Virus record (IMG/VR): IMGVR_UViG_3300033149_006574 | Coordinates: 1-64,000 of that record | From: a virus | Direction: 5' to 3' (one strand) | DNA: 64,000 bases | In this document: positions 57,533-64,000 of the stretch, piece after piece | Layout: every line of letters starts with the position of its first letter | Position numbering within the stretch: position 1 is the stretch's first letter | Translations under genes and position numbers: made by a program | Notes under the pieces: generated by a model | The model's input: only the letters and a program-made list of their open reading frames with translations | The model's database searches: none | What the model was told of the DNA's origin: nothing

Positions 57533-58063
57533 TTAGAACCTATATCCATAATTCGTCTTGACTATCCAAGCGGGTCTTGAACCTGTTACCGCATTGACCC
57601 TTATTTCAGGTTCGGCAAAGAACTTATCCCCGAACTTCTTTGATATCCTTACGCCGAATATATTTCTTTCAAGATTAGTTTTCAAGGATACATCAAAATA
57701 CTTGTCTTTATAGCCAAGCGATATTAAGAACCTTGGGTTTTTCCATTCAAGCAACGAAAATGTTGTCCCGTAATACAGGCGCTCTCCTCTTGTTATGCTT
57801 GCTTCCTGTGAGTTTATCTTCCCTGCACCATCATATACCCACTTTGCATCTACCTTGTAATCAGCCACAAAGTCAAATCTACCACAGGATAGGGTATGAA
57901 AGTAACAAGTGTTACCTTCGCTCCTCTGAACCCCGAATTCAGCCACTGCTTTTGGCTTCTCAAACTTTTGAGATATACCCCAGTTAAATGGTAGCCCCTC
58001 GCCCTGCGGACTTCCAAACATTATACTGCCTGAAATTATCAATCCTGTTAGGAATTCCCACAT
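57533..58063 (-). CDS. Exported beta-barrel-like protein
   Basis: A 176-residue protein. The N-terminus (MWEFLTGLIISGSIMFGSPQ) is a likely signal sequence. The rest alternates short beta strands with Tyr/Phe ends, and the C-terminus is GYRF, a terminal aromatic as in outer-membrane beta-barrels. It could be a phage-encoded outer membrane protein, which would imply a Gram-negative host, or a secreted virion-associated protein. Confidence 0.5.
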   Translation of the reverse strand: MWEFLTGLIISGSIMFGSPQGEGLPFNWGISQKFEKPKAVAEFGVQRSEGNTCYFHTLSCGRFDFVADYKVDAKWVYDGAGKINSQEASITRGERLYYGTTFSLLEWKNPRFLISLGYKDKYFDVSLKTNLERNIFGVRISKKFGDKFFAEPEIRVNAVTGSRPAWIVKTNYGYRF

Positions 58064-58064
58064 T

Positions 58065-58334
58065 TTATCCTCCGAATTTTATTATCGCTCCCATATATCC
58101 GATAATTGCAGAAAGCGTGCCGATGATTAAAGTAACTACCCAATGCGGTCTCTGATATGTCTGGACGATTAAATTGACCATCTGCTTCTGTAATCCTTCT
58201 ATCTGACCACGCAAATGCTCAATATGATTATCTTTCAAATCCCGAATATCATCACGAAGTTCGTAAACCTTCTGCTCTAATTTCGCTAATCTCTCTCCAG
58301 TAGAATATACTTTGCTATTATTATTTTCACCCAT
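58065..58334 (-). CDS. Coiled-coil membrane protein (XhlA-like)
   Basis: An 89-residue protein. Residues ~14-60 are a coiled coil (RLAKLEQKVYELRDDIRDLK), and residues ~65-86 a span (HWVVTLIIGTLSAIIGYMGAII). This is the plan of XhlA-type proteins that act with holins in lysis. Its ATG overlaps the upstream stop (TGATG). Confidence 0.65.
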   Translation of the reverse strand: MGENNNSKVYSTGERLAKLEQKVYELRDDIRDLKDNHIEHLRGQIEGLQKQMVNLIVQTYQRPHWVVTLIIGTLSAIIGYMGAIIKFGG

Positions 58335-58501
58335 CAGAGTATCTCCTTATGTTTGTTATCTGGCATTTGCTTAATAAACTTCGGCAACTGCTTTGATATT
58401 TTCAACAACGACTCCTTATCCCACGCCGACTGAACTCCTATAATCTTGCCCGTCGGTGGGTCTACAATAAGTATCGTATATTTCTTTGACAATTCACTCA
58501 T
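58334..58501 (-). CDS. Small hypothetical protein
   Basis: A 55-residue protein coupled to both neighbours (four-base overlap upstream, TGATG downstream). It reads YTILIVDPPTGKIIGVQSAW, a strand-turn-strand, then a basic helix. No family recognised. Confidence 0.5.
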   Translation of the reverse strand: MSELSKKYTILIVDPPTGKIIGVQSAWDKESLLKISKQLPKFIKQMPDNKHKEIL

Positions 58502-60339
58502 AGTCCCTGCGGTATAATGATATAATTTGGTCTCCTTGTCGGTGCTGGCGGTGGTGCTTCCGATGTTTCCTCTGAACCAAAAGATACGAAGTTATCAAAC
58601 AGAGATAAGTATGTTGCTTTTATCCAATCAGGACTTCTTGCTATATCTGAAATCCTGATTTCATCAATTATTCCATCAAAACGATATGTCCCATTACTAT
58701 CGTGAATAGAACCAATATAAACAGGGCAAGGAGTATCGGCTATATTAGTATTCTCATTTCCAGTATTTGCAATGTCTGCTATCTCACCATTCAAATAAAT
58801 ATCAGTCCCAGAATGGGAATCTCCACTTCCGTCATAAGTCCCAACAGCATAAAACCAAGTATCAGTTGTAATTTCATCACCAGTGTTTCGTCCAGCATAT
58901 CCTGTATGCATAATAAAATTGATATTGTTATTCGCACTCGCAATACCAAACTGCCATTCCATCCATCCATCTGCAATACTTCTTTTTGAGATAATACTCT
59001 GAAAAGTTGTTATGCTGTTTATCTTGAATATTACCTCAAGAGTAAATGGGTCATCATCATAAGTATTTCCGAAAGCAAATCCATCTGAATAAGTATCATC
59101 CCCACAATCTATTTCATCATCAGTTGCGTCAAAATCCAATGCACCATCTACTTTTCCTATAACTTGGTCACTTGATGTCATTGAGCCAGCGGATGTTCCA
59201 TCGTGGTCAAAAGAAGTTGAGTCAATCATCTGCGGTGCAGAACCAGATGGGTCTTCCTGCAGGTGCTGAACCATAACAAAATTGCTATCCCACACCGCTT
59301 CTGGATTAGAGGCATTATCAACATCTGAAGCACCGTAATACATATAAAAATAATCTGTGCTTGCCTGCGATTGAATTGCTGGTATCTCCACGTGAATATC
59401 AGCAGTTCCAGTTGTAGTTGACAGCGACCAATATTCTATCTCAAAATCGCAAGCGGTGCTATCATCAGCATCTATGAATCTGACGGTATTTGAGTCGGTA
59501 GAAAAGTCAAAATGTGTTCCACAGTTTGCGGTTGAAATATGAACTAAAACTGGAAAGTTATTTAATGTTTCATTGGAGGCAGAATTGTCTATAGTAATTT
59601 TTTGTCTGTAAGGCCAAGAATCGTCAAACCACGACGAATGTTTGGTATCCTTAAACTCATCATTATCAACTTTCAGGGTCAATAATCCTTTGCCACCCCA
59701 ACCGTCCTTATACTTCTGCACAGGATAACGGATTATCACCTCATAATATCTTACCTCATTTGCTGGTATCCTGTGATTTCCGATATACTGATATTTCTTT
59801 TGCTTGTAAATTGCCTCGTCAATTTTGTTTGCCTTAATCCATCTTGCAGGCGCAAGAGTATGTGTCCAGCGCTTGATTTCAATTTCGGCGTCCTTGAGGT
59901 CAAAATTAGTATCAGAGAGAATTGCTCGTATGTCAGCGTATTTCGTAGAGTATCCAGTATTCTTGATTGTAATGCCAAAGCGTTGCTCACAGGGACTTGA
60001 AAAGATATGTTTGATTTCCACTCTTGCGTTATTCTTTTCAATCGGAGTTGCAGGGATAGATTTTGACACCCAGCGAGGCGGTTTCCATACTGGCGGTGCA
60101 GGTTCAGGGGGAACATAAGGAGTAGTATCTACTATAACCACATAGGTATCGTTTGAAACGGTATAAGTAGATGCTTCAACGACCCAATGATTACAAGTAG
60201 TATGAGTTACAATGCGAGTAATCCAATTGTCAAAAGAGTTTCCTATTTTTCTCCAAATGTATTGACCACCCGAGACAAAAGCAGAAGCAATAATTAGAGT
60301 AACAATAAAAAATTTAACGCATTTTAAGAAATCATTCAT
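58498..60339 (-). CDS. Membrane-anchored DUF2341/LamG adhesin-like protein
   Basis: A 613-residue protein. Residues ~9-25 are a membrane span or signal. A Pro-rich linker (~75-92) leads to a beta domain, then from ~250 SWPYRQKITIDNSA, the start of a DUF2341 domain, and from ~370 a LamG/concanavalin-like domain (ALDFDATDDEIDCGDD, FTLEVIFKINS, RFDGIIDEIRISDIARS). These domains bind sugars on receptors or surfaces. It is placed among fibre genes but looks exported, so it may be a host-surface protein. Confidence 0.7.
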   Translation of the reverse strand: MNDFLKCVKFFIVTLIIASAFVSGGQYIWRKIGNSFDNWITRIVTHTTCNHWVVEASTYTVSNDTYVVIVDTTPYVPPEPAPPVWKPPRWVSKSIPATPIEKNNARVEIKHIFSSPCEQRFGITIKNTGYSTKYADIRAILSDTNFDLKDAEIEIKRWTHTLAPARWIKANKIDEAIYKQKKYQYIGNHRIPANEVRYYEVIIRYPVQKYKDGWGGKGLLTLKVDNDEFKDTKHSSWFDDSWPYRQKITIDNSASNETLNNFPVLVHISTANCGTHFDFSTDSNTVRFIDADDSTACDFEIEYWSLSTTTGTADIHVEIPAIQSQASTDYFYMYYGASDVDNASNPEAVWDSNFVMVQHLQEDPSGSAPQMIDSTSFDHDGTSAGSMTSSDQVIGKVDGALDFDATDDEIDCGDDTYSDGFAFGNTYDDDPFTLEVIFKINSITTFQSIISKRSIADGWMEWQFGIASANNNINFIMHTGYAGRNTGDEITTDTWFYAVGTYDGSGDSHSGTDIYLNGEIADIANTGNENTNIADTPCPVYIGSIHDSNGTYRFDGIIDEIRISDIARSPDWIKATYLSLFDNFVSFGSEETSEAPPPAPTRRPNYIIIPQGL

Positions 60340-60626
60340 TATGGTATCTCATACTCTACGTGAAATTGTGCTGGCTTTGAACCTACTGCCGAAACATAGA
60401 TATACAAACTTTTATACGCTGGAATATCGGTTACAATAAACGATGACGCACCTGCACGTGTAGTTCCTGCTGTTATCGTTCCAGTCAAAACATCGGTTGA
60501 AGTGCTTGCACCCCAAGGGTCGCCATAATCAGCGTAATAAAAATCAAGTGTCCAGTTAGAACCGCCCGATTGCGTAATTCCATTTCTTGGTGCGTAGAGG
60601 TTCAAAATAATCGGAAGTATGTCCAC
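60339..60626 (-). CDS. C-terminal fibre piece or small beta protein
   Basis: A 95-residue frame with only a GTG start. The last ~75 residues are beta-rich (WTLDFYYADYGDPWG, SLYIYVSAVGS). The frame overlaps the end of the 471-residue gene by 71 bases and appears to continue it: DYF in that frame followed by NLYAPRNGITQ here gives a natural reading across a +1 shift near 60590. It may be a split end of that gene. Confidence 0.45.
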   Translation of the reverse strand: MDILPIILNLYAPRNGITQSGGSNWTLDFYYADYGDPWGASTSTDVLTGTITAGTTRAGASSFIVTDIPAYKSLYIYVSAVGSKPAQFHVEYEIP

Positions 60627-61971
60627 CTAACTTTTCTGCATTATCCACAACCCCATCATTATCGGTATCATAATCTGCCTTGAACATATCTCCGCCGACA
60701 AACTCTCCGCCAGCACCACCGCCAGTTAATTCAAAACCTCTCAAATCCTGATAATACGACCCGTCTGGAAATGTCTGCAAAGTCCACGTATCAGTTGGCG
60801 AACCAGTGCATTTCACGATAACACGACAAATTAAAAATCCCACTTCGTGATATACGGAAGGAATTGTGTAATTAGATATTCCGTAAACATCTGCTATGGC
60901 ATCGCTTTTCTTGTTATATTCCGTAGAATTATCTGCTGGAAGGTTAATCATCAAATGACAGTATTTAGTCGTATCGGATAGCATTCCCCAGATAACACAG
61001 GGAACGTATTTGTTATTCCCTATAGATGAACCGTCGTGATAGACGGTAAATGACGAAATCTGCGGTAATTCCGTCCACGATGATGAGGAAATTCTGTATT
61101 TTATCGTATCGCCAGAGGAAGTATCCAGAGCAGGAAACGTCCAGGCGTGCATCTGGTAAATCGTGCCTTCGGTTACTGAAATATCATTACCAGTTATAGT
61201 TGGCTGACACCCTGAATCCCAGGTGGCACGCAGACGAATTCTGTCTGCGGTGAATCTCATATACTCGTCAATTTTTTCCTCTTGTGAATTCATAAGATAT
61301 ACCGTGACACTACTGCCAGAGCAAGAACCGATTAGTGCATTTCCTATCTGCGCATAATCACCTGAAATCGGATATGAAGTTCCTGTGGTAATATTTACTG
61401 AATCTCCATCAGGTGTAAGCCAGATATATGTCCAGACAGGTGCTGAATCTGTCCCGACCGCAAGCGTAACTGACGAATTCGGAACTACATAATTTTTGCC
61501 AGAGATATGAAACTCCGTGTATGTTGAACCCCCAACATCGTAGAAATACCATTGTGGAGTCCCATCTATTGCTGTAATCTGATGATTTAAGCCAAGGTGA
61601 GATAAACCTTCCGATAGTATATTGATATGTTCTCCTGCCTCATCAAGGGCGTCCTCTACATCGTTTGATTCACCCCAACGATTATTAGTGTCAGAGACAG
61701 AAACATCAGAGGCAGAAACACCTACAAAATTATCCGCCTGTATCGTAGTGCCAACAATCAATCCATCCCAACCCAATATGCTCTTTGCTGTAGTAGTGGA
61801 AGGTCCAATTCGCATATCTCCTCGAAGATAAAGGGTCGCTTTCTCATCAGTTGTGCTAATCTCAATTCCATAATATTTCCCCACTGCATATACGTTACCG
61901 ACAGCAAACAACAGAAATACAGCTGAGAGAGACAGAATTGCCCTTTTTTGCCATTTTTTTCTATTTAACAT
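60556..61971 (-). CDS. Fibre-like protein with signal peptide
   Basis: A 471-residue protein from the ATG at 61971 (AAGGGGG upstream). The first ~23 residues are a classical signal peptide (basic start, LSLSAVFLLFAVGNVYA). The rest is beta-rich with repeated Thr/Ser/Gly, as in tail fibres, and ends in a KLGGHTSDYF motif, common near fibre C-termini. A signal peptide on a fibre is odd. A frameshift near the end may truncate it. Confidence 0.6.
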   Translation of the reverse strand: MLNRKKWQKRAILSLSAVFLLFAVGNVYAVGKYYGIEISTTDEKATLYLRGDMRIGPSTTTAKSILGWDGLIVGTTIQADNFVGVSASDVSVSDTNNRWGESNDVEDALDEAGEHINILSEGLSHLGLNHQITAIDGTPQWYFYDVGGSTYTEFHISGKNYVVPNSSVTLAVGTDSAPVWTYIWLTPDGDSVNITTGTSYPISGDYAQIGNALIGSCSGSSVTVYLMNSQEEKIDEYMRFTADRIRLRATWDSGCQPTITGNDISVTEGTIYQMHAWTFPALDTSSGDTIKYRISSSSWTELPQISSFTVYHDGSSIGNNKYVPCVIWGMLSDTTKYCHLMINLPADNSTEYNKKSDAIADVYGISNYTIPSVYHEVGFLICRVIVKCTGSPTDTWTLQTFPDGSYYQDLRGFELTGGGAGGEFVGGDMFKADYDTDNDGVVDNAEKLGGHTSDYFEPLRTKKWNYAIGRF

Positions 61972-62008
61972 ATTATCCCCCTTAAAATCGCAAAAGAAAA
62001 TTGATATA

Positions 62009-63160
62009 TTATCCAATAATGCGAACCTCACTGCCAATTAATAGCTCTAGTTGCCCTATGTCAATATTGTAGCCAATTTTAATAATCCCGCTTTCGTAAG
62101 GCCTCGTATCCGTTGTCCACTTTCGTAAATTAGTTATTGATGCAGAACTGGCAATATAATTTTTATCTTCATAATCAACCTTGAAAAGGTGATTGTGAAC
62201 GAAATAATCCTCTCTCGCTGAGGCAGAGGAGTTACCACGAATGAACACATCCCCTAAATAGAACTCATCTCCATCATTGGGAATTGTCGCATATACATAT
62301 CCGCTATAATAGCACCAGCACCATCTTTGATTTATTGCATCATCTGTGTTAATCTTTAATAATGTCGGAACCGAAGTACCAGGTAAAATACTATACGGTT
62401 TTGCAACAACAACCGGGGAAGATAATGTTGAAATTCTAATCCAATATTTTTCTTCTCCGTTCACTGTTGTTTTTATCCAATCATCTATTGAATCCCAATA
62501 TATTCGTCCACCAGAAACAAAATTATCTGTATCATCGGTTACTGTGCTTACAGGGGTTATGCCTGAAGCAATTTCTGTCCATATTGGTGTGGCCCCTTCC
62601 TGATAATACTCAAATTTTAATCCATAACCTGACCCAAGAGTATGAAAATCAAATGTGATAGAAGTAAATTTATTATCAGAGCCGATATAAAGATAATCTT
62701 CGGTAGTCCTTAAAATCTCTTGCTCAGTTTCACCCTCTTGAGACATATCGCTTGTAATATCGTTATAACAGGGCGTAGATAACGAACCTTGGTAATCAAA
62801 TATTTTATCAAACGCTGTAATCGTTTCATTATCAGCTTCACCTCTATATGTAAGCAATTTATCATCAAAATACATCTGATTTTTTGTATTATGAGCAAAA
62901 TCAGATAAGGGATATTTCCAGATAGAATAACCACCTTCCGCCCTTAGATGCGTCCAATTAGCAAATGTTGAAGAAGTATGTCCAAGCTCAACATTACGCT
63001 TGAATTTTCTGTTTAAGGATAAATCTGAATAAAGCTGGTCTATTTCATTTAAATCAAATGCTTTTTGCTCAATTCGGCCTTCTAATTCCTGGTCGTTATC
63101 AGAAAGCCTGTCTTGAGCATCTTTTAATGACTGATTAGGTTGTGTTCGCTTTATTGTCAT
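62009..63160 (-). CDS. Tail fibre/baseplate-like protein
   Basis: A 383-residue protein. It starts with a helical trimer-like region (MTIKRTQPNQSLKDAQDRLSD), then beta-rich sequence with FVSGGRIYWDSIDDWIKTTV and YWIRISTLSSPVV, like Hsp33-type or receptor-binding structural modules in phage tails. It lies in the leftward fibre cluster. No enzyme motif seen. Confidence 0.55.
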   Translation of the reverse strand: MTIKRTQPNQSLKDAQDRLSDNDQELEGRIEQKAFDLNEIDQLYSDLSLNRKFKRNVELGHTSSTFANWTHLRAEGGYSIWKYPLSDFAHNTKNQMYFDDKLLTYRGEADNETITAFDKIFDYQGSLSTPCYNDITSDMSQEGETEQEILRTTEDYLYIGSDNKFTSITFDFHTLGSGYGLKFEYYQEGATPIWTEIASGITPVSTVTDDTDNFVSGGRIYWDSIDDWIKTTVNGEEKYWIRISTLSSPVVVAKPYSILPGTSVPTLLKINTDDAINQRWCWCYYSGYVYATIPNDGDEFYLGDVFIRGNSSASAREDYFVHNHLFKVDYEDKNYIASSASITNLRKWTTDTRPYESGIIKIGYNIDIGQLELLIGSEVRIIG

Positions 63161-63169
63161 GATATTCCT

Positions 63170-64000
63170 TTATACAAATTGTATCTCTCGCCATCCAGGC
63201 GTTGCCTGCAAGGCATCATATATATAGAATTTTTTATTAACTGTATCTCGCCAAAACATACCATCTAATGGTGTAGCCACCTGAGTGTCCGAACATTCCA
63301 TTCGCATTTTTAGCCCTTGATAACCATTAAAATCAATATCTCCCCCCAATATTGGATGATAAAGAGAAATCTTTAGGTTATCCTCTTCTGAAATATGTAT
63401 TGTTGCACCATCCAATTCTTCAGAATTTATGTAAGGATTTTTGTTAAAATTACAATTCTTAATATAAAAATATCCATTTCCTGATCTAACAGCTAAAAAT
63501 ATTTTATCATCTGATTCGAAAGTGCTTGATATTATATTCCAAGTGATAGAATGATCATAAAATAATTCGGCAATTAAACAATAATTAGTACCTTTTACAA
63601 TTGAATCTTGTATAATATTTGTATTATACCATGCTTTAATTTCACCACGGATATTAGAAGATCTAATAATAAAGCTTCGAGCCTCTAATGAACCATCCGT
63701 CCCTATCCAATCATTCGATAAAAAATTAAAAATATTTAATATTACATTATTAATATTAGCAAAAAAGATTTTAGGTTTAAGGCTAGTAGGATTTATACCT
63801 ACCACGGGATCTTCAAAACCAAAGTCCAAATCCGAAAAATAACAAGTAGTTATATTAGAAGCATTAAATTGAAGAAAAATAGGACGATAAGTACTCATTG
63901 CTATTTGTATATCGGGGGAATAAATTTTTAAAGTAAAACTTGATAATTCACAATTTTCATTACAAACAAAAATACCATCCCGATTTTCATTTGGAAAATC
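63170..64000 (-). CDS. Tail fibre or beta-helix protein (partial, runs off right edge)
   Basis: The frame is open to position 64000, so the Met at 63898 is internal and the true start lies outside. The visible part has strands with Asn/Ser turns (SSTFESDDKIFLAVRSGNGYF, IKNCNFNKNPYI), as in right-handed beta-helices. The end reads MFWRDTVNKKFYIYDALQATPGW, a pattern often seen near fibre C-termini. It is the first visible gene of the leftward fibre cluster. Confidence 0.6.
   Translation of the reverse strand, partial: DFPNENRDGIFVCNENCELSSFTLKIYSPDIQIAMSTYRPIFLQFNASNITTCYFSDLDFGFEDPVVGINPTSLKPKIFFANINNVILNIFNFLSNDWIGTDGSLEARSFIIRSSNIRGEIKAWYNTNIIQDSIVKGTNYCLIAELFYDHSITWNIISSTFESDDKIFLAVRSGNGYFYIKNCNFNKNPYINSEELDGATIHISEEDNLKISLYHPILGGDIDFNGYQGLKMRMECSDTQVATPLDGMFWRDTVNKKFYIYDALQATPGWREIQFV

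Noticed and set aside
59751-60118. Overlapping frames inside the LamG/DUF2341 gene on both strands
   Set aside because: No ribosome sites and no domain features; they are shadows of the 613-residue gene.
1-64000. CRISPR arrays
   Set aside because: No regularly spaced repeats of 20-40 bases with unique spacers were noticed on reading; the repeats found are leader, operator-like or transposon-related.

Overview
The window is most of the genome of a tailed double-stranded DNA phage (or prophage-like element) with AT-rich DNA. A bacterial host is suggested by strong Shine-Dalgarno sites (GGAGG, GGAGGTGAT) and by a perfect sigma-70-type promoter at 33318-33346. No ribosomal or host housekeeping genes are present. 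A continuous leftward head and tail module (terminase, portal, HK97-type protease and capsid, connectors, tail tube, frameshifted tail chaperones, tape measure) fixes the identity. No tail sheath is seen, so a siphovirus-like particle is likely, but tail genes run off both window ends.

Layout. 1-16488 (minus strand): packaging, capsid and tail genes in normal order, read leftward from a DNA-binding protein and terminase (16-13.9 kb) to a tape measure protein cut by the left edge. A 779-residue multidomain DNA ligase sits between portal and protease. 16489-17609: a 1.1 kb gene-poor divergent region with TACCGG repeats, small inverted repeats and a rightward promoter. 17610-30297 (plus): many small, tightly packed early genes, several Cys-rich or membrane peptides, a HELCH metallopeptidase, a tyrosine phosphatase and a GC-rich structured element ending in a tRNA-like T-arm. 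30294-45218 (plus): tyrosine recombinase, RuvB-like ATPase, HU-like protein, recombination genes, a TnpB element that splits a small gene, DnaQ-like exonuclease, HAD phosphatase, replication protein plus DnaB helicase, and three DNA methyltransferases. 45232-55987 (plus): small genes, a structured leader and repeated leader sequence around an HNH gene, a cytosine-5 methyltransferase spread over two overlapping frames, a lytic transglycosylase, RNA ligase, nuclease, two more methyltransferases, thioredoxin, metallophosphoesterase, sigma-like HTH protein and glycosyltransferase. 56018-64000 (minus): a papain-like protein, a Gly-rich protein, small membrane proteins, exported or membrane-anchored adhesin-like proteins and fibre-like proteins, the last cut by the right edge.

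The leftward genes leaving at position 1 and entering at 64000 would join into one late unit if the genome is circular or circularly permuted; this is inference. Early rightward genes supply replication, recombination, methylation and host takeover; the leftward unit builds the particle.

Most unusual features: the capsid-module ligase fusion; the TnpB right end and a second, solo copy of that right end 16 kb away with a compensatory stem change; the two-frame cytosine methyltransferase; the structured and repeated leaders around the HNH gene; and a run of exported proteins beside the fibre genes.
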